Translations under genes and position numbers: made by a program
NCBI GenBank assembly: GCA_039917615.1
Contig: JBDSJD010000013.1
Location: 1-33,928 of the forward strand
Direction: 5' to 3'
Length of the DNA: 33,928 nt
From: ZC4RG30 sp039917615
GTDB lineage: Bacteria > Pseudomonadota > Gammaproteobacteria > Steroidobacterales > Steroidobacteraceae
Notes under the pieces: generated by a model
Seen by the model: the letters and a program-made list of their open reading frames with translations, nothing else
Database searches by the model: none
Told to the model about the DNA's origin: nothing
Part shown: positions 7,520 through 15,606 of the stretch, piece by piece
Layout: each line of letters opens with the position of its first letter
Numbering within the stretch: the first letter of the stretch is position 1

Positions 7520-9919
7520 ATGGGTCATCCTGCGGTTATGACATCGCGGGCCAAGGATTGCGATTTTACCCCCTATGCCCAGCTGGTGGCGGCGCTGCTG
7601 CCGCGTGCTGGCGGCATCACCCTGTTCGAGCCAAATGGCGAGCTGCGCTGGACCAGCGAGGACACGATCGGATCGAACGCGCTCACGCTGGTGGTGACTT
7701 CCGCCTCCGTCTCCCAGACCAGTGCCGATGCCGGTGAGCGCATACAGTCCGGTGGTGAGCCGCTGTATCTGTTCTGGCTGCGCGACGACTCCCGCGCGCT
7801 GATCGCCGTTTTCTCCATCAGCTGGCGCAACGGCGAGAGTGAACAGCGAACCTTCGCCTATGTGCATTCGATGTTGCGACCGGTGCTGGAATGCCTGCGC
7901 CGCGAACTTGTGCTGCGGGCGCGAGTGCCCGATGAAATGCAGGTGGCGACTGCCGAGCAGGAACAGGACAGCCGCGACGCCGACCTGCAGGTGTTGCTGA
8001 GCACCAGCGAAGTCGCAAGAAACGATGGCGCCAGCGACGGTGTCAGCATTCTGCTGCGCAGCGTGAACAAGCACATGCAGTGCGAATTCACCGCACTGAT
8101 GGTGCCGGAACGCAATCTGGTGACGTTGATCAAGGCTGAAGACAGCGACGTCGATACGACGCTGCTGGCGAAGATCCACCGCCAGCTGCTGTCGCTGGCG
8201 CAGGCGCGCCTCGAACCTTCTCTGCTGAATGCCGCGGACAGCCTGCCTGGCGTGGTGCTGCCACTGCGTGTGCTCTCCTGCCCCATCCGCAATCCCGCTG
8301 GCCGGCCTGCGGGCGTGCTGGCCTTGTTCCGCAGTCGCGAGGCACCCGAATTCCGCCGGCGTGATGCCTTGCTTGCGGACCTGCTGTCGCGGCGAGCTGC
8401 GAGCATGATTGATTCAAGCTATGACACCCTGTCTGGCCTGCTGACGCGTCGCGCGTTCGAGCAGCGGGCACGCGTGCTGCTGGATCAAAGCATTGAGGGG
8501 CGCGTTCTGCACTGGACCGGTCTGTACCTCGACACCGACCGCATGCATGTCATCAACGACAACTACGGCATGCACGTGGGCGACAAGCTGCTGTCGAGGC
8601 TGGGCGAGCTGATCCGCTCGCGCCTCGTGCCCGGCTCATTGGGGGCACGTATTTCCGGCGATCGGTTCGCCATTCTGCTGCCCACCGGCGAAGAAGACGC
8701 GCTTGGCTTTGCCGAGTCGCTGCGCGCCGGCGTCGAAGGGCTGATCGGCGCGCATCTGGGCGCCACCGATGCGAGTTTCTCCGCTTCGATCAGCATTGGC
8801 GTCGCGGCCATCAACCATCCGCGCGTCGACCTGCCGCATGCGCTGGCAGTGGCCGAGACCGCCTGCAAGGCAGCCAAGGACCGGGGACGCAACCGCGTCG
8901 AGCTGTACCAGGACAGCGACGTTTCCATCATGCGTCGCTACGAGGATGTGAACATCGCGCCCACGCTGCGCGCCGCCATCAGCGAAAACCGCCTGCGCCT
9001 GGATGCGCAGCTGATCGCACCGATGCCCAGCTCGAAGTCACATACGCCACATTTTGAGCTGCTGCTGCGCATGATCGATGACGAGGGCGCCACCGTCGGA
9101 CCGGGTCGCTTCATGTCGGCGGCGGTGCGCTACCAGCTCATGCCGGCGGTGGATCGCTGGGTGATCCAGGAAGCCGTGCGGCTGCTGACGCCCCATGCCG
9201 CGTTGCTGCGCGATTGCCCGGCCGTATTCACGATCAACATATCCGGTCAGTCGCTGGGTGAAGAGGGCTTTGCAGACCTCATTATCGAGCACATCCGCGG
9301 CAGCGGCATTCCGCCGAAGGTGTTCTGCTTCGAGCTGACCGAAAGCGCGGCGATCGCCAATCTCGCGCATGCCGAAGTCATCATGAAACGCCTGCGCGAG
9401 TTCGGCTGCACGATTGCGCTGGACGATTTCGGCACCGGGCTGTCATCGTTGGCCTATCTGCGCGCATTGCCGGTGGACATGCTGAAGATCGACGGCAGCT
9501 TCGTGCGCGATGTGCTGAAGGATCCGCGCGCCGAATCGATGGTGCAGGCCATCGCGCAGCTGGCGCGGTCGATGAACCTCGTCACCGTGGCGGAATACGT
9601 GGAAACGGACGAGATCCGCCTACGCATTGCCCAGCTTGGCGTGGATTACGGGCAGGGCTTTGCCATTGCAAGACCCGCGCCGTTCGCCGATGCAATCCGC
9701 GATCTGCCTACCTATGCTTCGGCGGCAAGACTGGGTCCGGGCGAAGAAATCATTCTGGAAGGCGAGGCCGACACCATCTCCGCGGAACTGCAGCAGCAGC
9801 TGCTGGATGCCGGCCTTGAACTAACCGACCAGGAAGACACGCTGAGCCGCATGGAAAAAATCCTGGCCGGCTACGACCACACCGAATCAACGCTGTATCA
9901 GGGTCAGGCAGGCGGCTAG
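7520..9919 (+). CDS. GGDEF-EAL domain protein, probable c-di-GMP phosphodiesterase or sensor
   Basis: About 799 aa from ATG 7520 (ATG 7538 equally possible), with no obvious membrane segment. The N-terminal ~300 residues include a GAF-like stretch, followed by GGDEF and EAL domains. The GGDEF signature is SGDRF, so cyclase activity is unlikely. The EAL domain keeps its key positions: ELLLR in place of EALLR (metal-binding Glu present), NISGQS, ELTES, DDFGTGLSS, KIDGSFV, AEYVET and QGFAIARP, so c-di-GMP hydrolysis is plausible. The gene starts 68 bp after envC; a longer TTG-initiated frame touching the envC stop is less likely. Confidence 0.88.
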   Translation: MGHPAVMTSRAKDCDFTPYAQLVAALLPRAGGITLFEPNGELRWTSEDTIGSNALTLVVTSASVSQTSADAGERIQSGGEPLYLFWLRDDSRALIAVFSISWRNGESEQRTFAYVHSMLRPVLECLRRELVLRARVPDEMQVATAEQEQDSRDADLQVLLSTSEVARNDGASDGVSILLRSVNKHMQCEFTALMVPERNLVTLIKAEDSDVDTTLLAKIHRQLLSLAQARLEPSLLNAADSLPGVVLPLRVLSCPIRNPAGRPAGVLALFRSREAPEFRRRDALLADLLSRRAASMIDSSYDTLSGLLTRRAFEQRARVLLDQSIEGRVLHWTGLYLDTDRMHVINDNYGMHVGDKLLSRLGELIRSRLVPGSLGARISGDRFAILLPTGEEDALGFAESLRAGVEGLIGAHLGATDASFSASISIGVAAINHPRVDLPHALAVAETACKAAKDRGRNRVELYQDSDVSIMRRYEDVNIAPTLRAAISENRLRLDAQLIAPMPSSKSHTPHFELLLRMIDDEGATVGPGRFMSAAVRYQLMPAVDRWVIQEAVRLLTPHAALLRDCPAVFTINISGQSLGEEGFADLIIEHIRGSGIPPKVFCFELTESAAIANLAHAEVIMKRLREFGCTIALDDFGTGLSSLAYLRALPVDMLKIDGSFVRDVLKDPRAESMVQAIAQLARSMNLVTVAEYVETDEIRLRIAQLGVDYGQGFAIARPAPFADAIRDLPTYASAARLGPGEEIILEGEADTISAELQQQLLDAGLELTDQEDTLSRMEKILAGYDHTESTLYQGQAGG

Positions 9920-9948
9920 ACTGCGGTTTCCCCTGTAGCCTTGCGCGA

Positions 9949-10596
9949 ATGGAACTCCTGCATTTCCTGGTGGATTTCGTCCTGCATCTCGATCGGCACC
10001 TGGTCGAGCTGCTGGTGCGCTTCGATACCTGGATCTACGCCATCATGTTTCTGGTGGTGTTCGCGGAGACCGGCTTCGTGGTCACGCCGTTCCTGCCTGG
10101 CGATTCGCTGCTGTTTGGGTTGGGCGCGCTGGCGGCGATCGATGACAGCGGCACGCTGTCGCCCTGGTGGCTGGCGCTGCTGCTGACGGCCGCGGCGATT
10201 CTCGGCAACACGGCCAACTACACGATCGGCAGGTCGATCGGCGCACATGCCTTCAGCGGCCGCTATCGCTTCATCAAGGTTGCCCACCTGCGGCAGACGG
10301 AAGGCTGGTTTGCGCGCTACGGCGCAATGACCGTGGTGCTGTCACGGTTCGCGCCCATCATCCGCACTTTCGCGCCATTCGTGGCGGGGATCGGCCGCAT
10401 GCACTACGGGCGATTCCAGGCCTGCAACATCCTGGGTGCAATCGCCTGGGTAAACCTGTTCGTCTGGGCAGGCTATTTCTTCGGCAATATCCCGCTGATC
10501 AGGAATAACTTCGGCTTCGTCACCATCGGCATCATCGTGGTGTCGCTGCTGCCTATGGGCGTGATGTTGCTGCGCCGCAAAACCGTGGCCACCTGA
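9949..10596 (+). CDS. DedA-family membrane protein
   Basis: Inner-membrane protein of 215 aa of the DedA/SNARE-associated family; members are now linked to undecaprenyl-phosphate or phospholipid translocation and membrane homeostasis. Visible signatures are FAETGFVVTPFLPGDSLLF (about 38-56), the N-N-Y helix GNTANYTIGR, SRFAPIIRTFAPFVAGIGRM (about 130-149) and several hydrophobic helices ending in a short basic tail (RRKTVAT). ATG 9949 is the natural start, 30 bp after the GGDEF-EAL gene. It is not specific enough to name as YqjA, YghB or DedA. Confidence 0.92.
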   Translation: MELLHFLVDFVLHLDRHLVELLVRFDTWIYAIMFLVVFAETGFVVTPFLPGDSLLFGLGALAAIDDSGTLSPWWLALLLTAAAILGNTANYTIGRSIGAHAFSGRYRFIKVAHLRQTEGWFARYGAMTVVLSRFAPIIRTFAPFVAGIGRMHYGRFQACNILGAIAWVNLFVWAGYFFGNIPLIRNNFGFVTIGIIVVSLLPMGVMLLRRKTVAT

Positions 10597-10601
10597 GGCT
10601 G

Positions 10602-11000
10602 TCAGCTGCGGTAGGTCAGCAGCAACATCTTGGCTGCGGCATACAGCACGCCACCCAGCATGATGAAAATCGGCAGCACGGTGAGCGCGTAGCCCAGGCT
10701 GCGTGATTTCGGATCCTTCACATAGCCCATGAAGTAGAGCTGCCTTCCAACCAGGTACACCACGCCCAGCGCAGCGGCCCAGCGAGGCTCGATGAATTGC
10801 GCGAACAGCCAGATGCCGGGCAGAAAAGCCACCAGCTGTTCGAGGGTGTTCATCTGCACACGGAAGTAACGTTCGAAGGCGGGATTGCCGGTGGTCGCTG
10901 GCGCTGCCACGCCATACCGCATGCGAGCCCGGCCCACGGCAATTCCAAAGCCGTAGAACTGGACCAGGGCCAGAACCATCACTATCAATACCCAGGCCAT
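10602..11000 (-). CDS. MAPEG-family membrane protein
   Basis: 132 aa with four predicted membrane helices (about 2-22, 55-75, 77-95 and 105-128). The pattern FERYFRVQMNTLEQLVAFLPGIW, followed by GRQLYFMGYVKDPKSRSLGY, is typical of membrane-associated eicosanoid/glutathione metabolism proteins. Bacterial members are often glutathione-S-transferase-like with unknown substrates. The start is ATG 11000, preceded by AGGAGA. It is convergent with dedA and divergent from the SRPBCC gene. Confidence 0.9.
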   Translation of the reverse strand: MAWVLIVMVLALVQFYGFGIAVGRARMRYGVAAPATTGNPAFERYFRVQMNTLEQLVAFLPGIWLFAQFIEPRWAAALGVVYLVGRQLYFMGYVKDPKSRSLGYALTVLPIFIMLGGVLYAAAKMLLLTYRS

Positions 11001-11050
11001 GCGCTCTCCTTTCGCTGTGCGACGATTGCAGTAACTGGCAGAATAGCGTC

Positions 11051-11512
11051 ATGGCACCCAAAACGCGCGGCTTCGCGCACCGCATCGACATAGCTGCCCA
11101 GCCGCCTCAGGTGTGGACCGTGCTCTGTGGTCCCAGGCTGATTCCGCTGTGGCTCGGCGCTGATGCGCATATCAAGCCGCAACAGGGTGGGCGCTGGATG
11201 GCCACCGTCGCCCCGGGCCTGGAACGCGAAGCGATGATTGATGTATTCGATCCGCCGCGCCGCCTGCGCCTTATCTATCTGCCGCCAGCGGATCTTCCCG
11301 AGTTCGAAGGGGCGTTGGTGGACGACATCCTGCTGGATGGCGAAGGCGATGGGACCATCGTGCGTCTGCTGTGTTCCGGCGTGCCGGATTCAGCCTACTG
11401 GAATACCTATATTACGAAGATACGAGCCAGCACCGAACGCGCCTTGTCGCGACTGAAGGCGGTGGTGGAGAAACGCGAAAGCATGGCGGCGCTTGCAAGG
11501 AGCGCCACATGA
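11051..11512 (+). CDS. SRPBCC (AHSA1-like) domain protein
   Basis: 153 aa with the activator-of-Hsp90 / START-like layout: FAHRIDIAAQPPQVWTVL at the N-terminus, a P-W-L-G-A-D turn, GGRWMATV, VFDPPRRLRLIYL and a C-terminal helix with YITKIRASTERALSRLKAVV. Such domains bind hydrophobic ligands; the ligand is unknown here. Its stop overlaps the start of the next gene by 4 bp (ATGA), so the pair is translationally coupled. Confidence 0.8.
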   Translation: MAPKTRGFAHRIDIAAQPPQVWTVLCGPRLIPLWLGADAHIKPQQGGRWMATVAPGLEREAMIDVFDPPRRLRLIYLPPADLPEFEGALVDDILLDGEGDGTIVRLLCSGVPDSAYWNTYITKIRASTERALSRLKAVVEKRESMAALARSAT

Positions 11513-11847
11513 CCCGCTTTGCCCTGCGCGCCACGATCGCGGCACTGGGGCTGTGGCTTGCCACGCTGCTGGTGAGTGGCCTGTCGATTGTAGATCCGCT
11601 GACGCTGGTGTTTGCGGCCTTGCTGCTGGGCGTCTGCAATGCGGTGGTGAAGCCGGTGCTGATCCTGCTGACGTTGCCGGCAACGATACTGACGCTGGGC
11701 CTGTTTCTGCTGGTGATCAACGGCGCCGTGCTGGCGCTGGTGGCATGGGTGCTGCCGGGCTTCAGCATCGCAGGCTTTGGATCCGCAGTGCTTGGGGCGC
11801 TGATCGTCAGCATCACGGGGATGATCGGCTCGCTGGTATTCAAATAG
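11509..11847 (+). CDS. Phage-holin-family IV / YvlD-like small membrane protein
   Basis: 112 aa with four hydrophobic helices. The pattern NAVVKPVLILLTLPATILTLGLFLLVINGAVLALVAWVLPGF is diagnostic of the 'mycobacterial 4TMS phage holin' superfamily, which in most bacteria is a chromosomal membrane protein of unknown role and not a phage gene. The start is ATG 11509, inside the ATGA overlap with the SRPBCC gene. Its end overlaps the convergent EamA gene by 8 bp. No other phage genes are nearby. Confidence 0.88.
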   Translation: MTRFALRATIAALGLWLATLLVSGLSIVDPLTLVFAALLLGVCNAVVKPVLILLTLPATILTLGLFLLVINGAVLALVAWVLPGFSIAGFGSAVLGALIVSITGMIGSLVFK

Positions 11848-12742
11848 CGCTGGATCGCGCCGGCCAGTTGATCATCAGCACGCCGGCCAGAATCACCACT
11901 GCGCCCACGATCTGCTCTGGCGAAAGCCGTTCGTCCAACAGCACATAGCCTGCCACTGCGGCGATGGCCGGATTCACATAGCTGTAAGTGCCCACCTGCG
12001 CAGGTGTGGCATGACGCGCCAGCCAGCCATACGCCGTGTACGCGAAGCAGCAACTGAAGATCACGAGGTACGCCAGCGCCAGCGCGCCCGCCATGGACCA
12101 GTGCCATAGCGGCAGTTCGCCGAGCGCGAGTCCCGTGAGTGCCATCCACGTACCGCCCAGCAGCATCTGCAGGCCGATCAGCGCGAACAGGTCCAGATCG
12201 ATGCTGTGGTTGCGCATGTAGATGGTGCCCAGTGACCAGACGACGCAGGCCAGCAGCGTCACCAGTTGCGGCACGAGCAGCGAGTCGGCAGCGGCGTCAC
12301 CCGCGGCCGGCCACATCAGTAGCGCGGTGCCGGCGAAACCAACCACGAGCCCAGTAACCGCGCGCGCGCCCGGATGATGCGCGCGCGCGCCGAACAGGCC
12401 GAACACCACAATCCACAGCGCACAGGAGGCGTTCAGCAGCGCACTGGTATGCGAGGGCACCCATTGCAGGGCCCATGACTGCAGCCCGTTGCTGATCGCG
12501 ACGCCGATGAACGACAGCACCAGCAGATGCCGCCACTGGCCCTTGAGTTGCGCAGGCCGGAAGCCGCGCCAAAACGCCACCGCCGTGAGCAGCACACCGC
12601 CGAGGATGAAGCGCAGGCCGGCGAACAACAGCGGCGGAAGATTCAGCACGCCCACGCGGGTGGCGATGTAGCTGCTGCCCCAGACGAGGTAGACCGTCGC
12701 CAGGCACAGCACCAGCATGCGGCGCTGGTGCGCGGCGCTCAC
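11840..12742 (-). CDS. EamA/DMT-family transporter
   Basis: 300 aa with ten predicted membrane helices in two EamA repeats, roughly 8-140 and 150-295. It starts with LATVYLVWGSSYIATRVGV, and the second repeat has SYVNPAIAAVAGYVLLDERLSPEQIVGAVVILAGV, both hallmarks of drug/metabolite exporters. The substrate is unknown. The start is GTG 12742, overlapping the tatC stop; ATG 12718 is an alternative. It appears to be the last gene of the tat transcript. Confidence 0.9.
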   Translation of the reverse strand: MSAAHQRRMLVLCLATVYLVWGSSYIATRVGVLNLPPLLFAGLRFILGGVLLTAVAFWRGFRPAQLKGQWRHLLVLSFIGVAISNGLQSWALQWVPSHTSALLNASCALWIVVFGLFGARAHHPGARAVTGLVVGFAGTALLMWPAAGDAAADSLLVPQLVTLLACVVWSLGTIYMRNHSIDLDLFALIGLQMLLGGTWMALTGLALGELPLWHWSMAGALALAYLVIFSCCFAYTAYGWLARHATPAQVGTYSYVNPAIAAVAGYVLLDERLSPEQIVGAVVILAGVLMINWPARSSAI

Positions 12743-13518
12743 GCCTTGCTCTCGGCGCTCCCCGTATCGGACGCGCCATCCTTGGGCTTGCGATTCAAAA
12801 TGCGCGAAAAGAGCAGGCCAGCTTCAAAGAGCAGCCACATCGGTATCGCCATCAGGCATTGCGAGAGCACATCCGGCGGGGTCAGGACAGCGGCGACAAC
12901 GAAAATGCCGATGATGACGTAGCCGCGTGACTGAGCCAGCTTCTCAACCGTGACCAGGCCAGTGAGCGTGAGCAGCACCACCACCACCGGCACTTCGAAA
13001 GCGACGCCGAATGCCAGGAACCACCCCAGGGCCATGTCCAGATAGATGTTGATGTCCGGTGTCACGGTCACACCCGATGGCGCGGCCTTGACGAAGAAAC
13101 TGAAGGCTTTTGGAAGCACGAAGAAGTACGCGAATGCGACACCGACGTAGAAAAGGAGTATCGACGATACCAGCAGCGGCACCGCAAACCGCTTTTCCTT
13201 CCGGTAGAGACCTGGGGATACAAACCCCCAGAGTTGCGCGAGGATGTACGGCATGGCGGCAAACAGCGCGGCAAAGAACGCGAGTTTCAGCGGCGCGGTG
13301 AAGCTGGATACCACGCTGGTCGCGATCATCGTGGTCCCTACCTGGAGCTGGTCCAGCAGAGGTTGCGCGAGAAACGAAAAAATCTCGTTGCGGAAGTAAA
13401 TGGCGGGCGCAAAGAAGATGAACAGCGCGGCAAACGCCTTCATCAGCCGGTCACGCAGCTCCAGCAGATGCGAGATCAGCGTGCCTTCAGAGAGATTTTC
13501 CTTGTCCGGATCGCTCAT
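12739..13518 (-). CDS. tatC: Sec-independent translocase subunit TatC
   Basis: 259-aa polytopic inner-membrane protein that recognises twin-arginine signal peptides. It has the N-terminal EGTLISHLLELRDRLMKA (about 11-28), GFVSPGLYRKEKR with the conserved E-K-R-rich cytosolic loop (about 97-109), FxYFFVLP, the D/E-containing FGVAFEVPV and TPPDVLSQ near residue 215, with six predicted helices. It overlaps tatB by 4 bp (ATGA). Confidence 0.97.
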   Translation of the reverse strand: MSDPDKENLSEGTLISHLLELRDRLMKAFAALFIFFAPAIYFRNEIFSFLAQPLLDQLQVGTTMIATSVVSSFTAPLKLAFFAALFAAMPYILAQLWGFVSPGLYRKEKRFAVPLLVSSILLFYVGVAFAYFFVLPKAFSFFVKAAPSGVTVTPDINIYLDMALGWFLAFGVAFEVPVVVVLLTLTGLVTVEKLAQSRGYVIIGIFVVAAVLTPPDVLSQCLMAIPMWLLFEAGLLFSRILNRKPKDGASDTGSAESKA

Positions 13519-14036
13519 GAGTAGCGGCGCGCGTCATCGGGCGGCAGATGTGTATCGTCGGGCGGCAGATGCGGATCCTCTAGCAGATGTGGGTCGTCGG
13601 GTGGCCGATGCGGGTCGTCCGGGGTCGACAGGTCCAGATCGGCCTGGACAGGAATATCCGCGTCCCGAGCGTCGGTCGTGCTGTCACCAGCAGGTTCGGG
13701 GTCATAGGGCATTGGCGCATCGCCGGCGTGCGCATGGGAGTATGTGTCGTCGGTGGGTGGAGTTTCCGCTGCCGAGTAAGGATAGGCAGGCGTGCTTTCG
13801 GGCGGCGGCGGCATCGTGCTGCCACTGGCCTCGCGAGACCGCGTTTCCGTCATCTTGTTCAGCTCATCGAGATTGACCTCGTTCTCGAGTTGCTGGCGGA
13901 ACTCCCGCGCCATGGTGCGCGCCTTTCCGACCCAGCGACCAACTTTGGTCGCAAGGCCGGACATGCGCTTGGGCCCCAGCACCACCAGCGAGACGCCAAA
14001 GATCAGCGCCAGCTCCTGAAAGCCGACATCAAACAT
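13515..14036 (-). CDS. tatB: Sec-independent translocase subunit TatB, with repeat-rich tail
   Basis: 173 aa: one N-terminal membrane helix (FDVGFQELALIFGVSLVVLGP), the E8-type glutamate, the P-K hinge and an amphipathic helix (VGRWVGKARTMAREFRQQLENEVNLDELNKM). This is the TatB pattern. From about residue 65 the tail is Pro/Asp/His-rich and low in complexity, ending in repeated PDDPHLP-like units encoded by 21-bp DNA repeats. Known TatB tails are variable and dispensable in part, so the core function is not in doubt. Confidence 0.93.
   Translation of the reverse strand: MFDVGFQELALIFGVSLVVLGPKRMSGLATKVGRWVGKARTMAREFRQQLENEVNLDELNKMTETRSREASGSTMPPPPESTPAYPYSAAETPPTDDTYSHAHAGDAPMPYDPEPAGDSTTDARDADIPVQADLDLSTPDDPHRPPDDPHLLEDPHLPPDDTHLPPDDARRYS
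13534..13614 (-). repeat. 21-bp coding tandem repeats in the tatB 3' end
   Basis: Units of the type tcgtcgggcggcagatgcgg begin at 13534, 13555, 13576 (an 18-bp shortened unit) and 13594, followed by a decayed partial unit at 13615. All lengths are multiples of three, so copy-number change keeps the frame and only lengthens or shortens the PDDPHLP tail. Confidence 0.85.
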
Positions 14037-14078
14037 GACTGTTAAACCGGATGACTGCTGGGGACGAAGTGCGCGCGA

Positions 14079-14336
14079 TCAGGCGGGACGGTCGGTGCTG
14101 GAAGGTTTGGCCTGATCGGCAGGCTTGGACTCCGGAAACTCGGCGTCGGGATTCATGGACTGCTTGATCTGCTTGGCGGCTTCCTTGCCCTCGGCCTCGC
14201 CATCGTTCATCGCTTTCTTGAAGTTCTTGATAGCGGAGCCGACGTCCGTACCTACCGAGCTGAGCTTCTTCGTACCGAAGATCACAATGACAACGACGAG
14301 TACGATCAACCAATGCCAGATGCTGAGTGAACCCAT
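14079..14336 (-). CDS. tatA: Sec-independent translocase subunit TatA
   Basis: 85-aa pore-forming Tat subunit. It shows a short membrane helix (IWHWLIVLVVVIVIFG), the FGTKKL hinge, and an amphipathic helix (VGTDVGSAIKNFKKAMND) followed by a charged tail. The start is ATG 14336 with GGAG upstream. It is the first tat gene, 42 bp before tatB. Confidence 0.96.
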   Translation of the reverse strand: MGSLSIWHWLIVLVVVIVIFGTKKLSSVGTDVGSAIKNFKKAMNDGEAEGKEAAKQIKQSMNPDAEFPESKPADQAKPSSTDRPA

Positions 14337-14412
14337 CGTATTGCTCCGTAAACCCTAGAGTGCGCAGGGATTTCCCATCATAAGATAAGGGAGGCCCAGG
14401 AACCCGGAAAGT

Positions 14413-14865
14413 TCAGTTGCCGGCGGGTGCAGCCCGCAGGCTGAAGGTTACCGGGCCGTCGTTGGTGAGGCTGACCTGCATGTTGGCGCTGAACACACCA
14501 CTGGCGACCCGGGGATGGGCTAGCCTCGCAGCAGCGACCAGCCCGGCAAACAGATCCCGGGCTTGTTCCGGGTCTGCACCCCCGCTGAAGCCTGGCCTTG
14601 TGCCGTTGCGAGTGTCGGCCACCAGCGTGAACTGCGGCACCAGCAGGAGATCTCCCTGAATCTGGCGCAAATTTAGATTCATTTTGCCGGCATCGTCTGG
14701 GAAAATACGATATGTCAGCAGGCGATCAAGCAGTTTGTTGCTCTCCTGCGCCCTGTCGCCGGCTTCGATGCCGATCAATGCCAGGATGCCTCGTCCGGCA
14801 GCCGCAACACACTGCCCGTCTACATCAACCTGCGCCCTGCTTATGCGCTGAATGAGAGCGATCAT
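14413..14865 (-). CDS. dtd: D-aminoacyl-tRNA deacylase Dtd
   Basis: 150-aa homodimeric enzyme that hydrolyses D-aminoacyl-tRNAs and mischarged Gly-tRNA-Ala. The family signatures are present: MIALIQRISRAQVDVDG at the N-terminus, LLTYRIFPDDAGKMNLNL, the active-site SQF-type motif here read as PQFTLVAD (about 78-85), GTRPGFSGGADPEQA and the cross-subunit Gly-cisPro motif (NDGPVTF) near the C-terminus. The start is ATG 14865, preceded by AGGAAG. A long upstream frame extension is a shadow of the cytochrome gene. Confidence 0.95.
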   Translation of the reverse strand: MIALIQRISRAQVDVDGQCVAAAGRGILALIGIEAGDRAQESNKLLDRLLTYRIFPDDAGKMNLNLRQIQGDLLLVPQFTLVADTRNGTRPGFSGGADPEQARDLFAGLVAAARLAHPRVASGVFSANMQVSLTNDGPVTFSLRAAPAGN

Positions 14866-14979
14866 TGACTTCCTCAGGACATGCGGAGCCAGCGCGGGTC
14901 TGCGGCGCTGCGGTGGCATTCTGGCCGGTCGAACCGTAATATTCGCGAGTTTTGCGGTGCTTTGCAGCGAGAGGTTTTG

Positions 14980-15600
14980 ATGTCCTTGCGTTCCCTGTTG
15001 GCGATTGCAGTGATGGGTCTGGTGTTGTCGGTGTCTGCCGAGGCAGCGGGCGATCCGGCGCACGGCAAGACGCTGGGGTACACCTGCCTTGGCTGCCATG
15101 GCATCGAAAACTACAAGAGCGTCTACCCGACCTTCGCGGTGCCGCGCCTGCGCGGGCAGCAGCCCGAATACATCGTGGCAGCCTTGCAGGGTTACAAGAA
15201 AAGCGAGCGCAACCACGCCACCATGCACGCGCACGCCAGCTCGATGTCGGATCAGGACATGCAAGACCTTGCCGCGTATCTGGCGGGCGAAACTGTGAAG
15301 CCAGCCGCTGGCGCCAAGCCGGTGGGCACAGCACCTGCCAAGGCGGCGCTGTGCCAGGCCTGCCATGGTGCGAATGGCGAAGGCGCGAAGGGACTTGGTC
15401 CGGTGCTGAGCGGTCAGCATGCGGATTACCTCGAGCATGCGCTGGTGAGCTACAAGTCCGGCGCGCGCAAGAATGCCCTCATGGGCACGGTGATTCCGCA
15501 GCTGAAGGCAGAGGACTTCCAGGAACTGGCGGAATACTTCGCGCACCAGAAGCCGGCATTGAAGACCGTGCCGAAGAACGAGAAGATCGCCGCGAAGTAG
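14980..15600 (+). CDS. Di-haem cytochrome c4-like protein
   Basis: 206-aa exported cytochrome. It has a signal peptide (MSLRSLLAIAVMGLVLSVSAEAA), then two similar c-type domains with haem motifs CLGCH (about residue 41) and CQACH (about residue 127), each followed by an axial-methionine region (ATMHAHASSMSD; KNALMGTVIP). This is the cytochrome c4 pattern, a periplasmic electron carrier to terminal oxidases. The start is ATG 14980 with GAGAGG upstream. It is divergent from dtd and convergent with the S9 peptidase, 6 bp apart. Confidence 0.93.
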   Translation: MSLRSLLAIAVMGLVLSVSAEAAGDPAHGKTLGYTCLGCHGIENYKSVYPTFAVPRLRGQQPEYIVAALQGYKKSERNHATMHAHASSMSDQDMQDLAAYLAGETVKPAAGAKPVGTAPAKAALCQACHGANGEGAKGLGPVLSGQHADYLEHALVSYKSGARKNALMGTVIPQLKAEDFQELAEYFAHQKPALKTVPKNEKIAAK

Positions 15601-15606
15601 CGGCGA

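Noticed and set aside
11509..11847. Prophage remnant suggested by the holin-family protein
   Set aside because: The family is mostly chromosomal and no other phage gene, integrase or att repeat is near it.
14866..14979. TAATAT at 14937-14942 as a -10 for cytochrome c4
   Set aside because: No acceptable -35 at 16-18 bp spacing; too weak to annotate.
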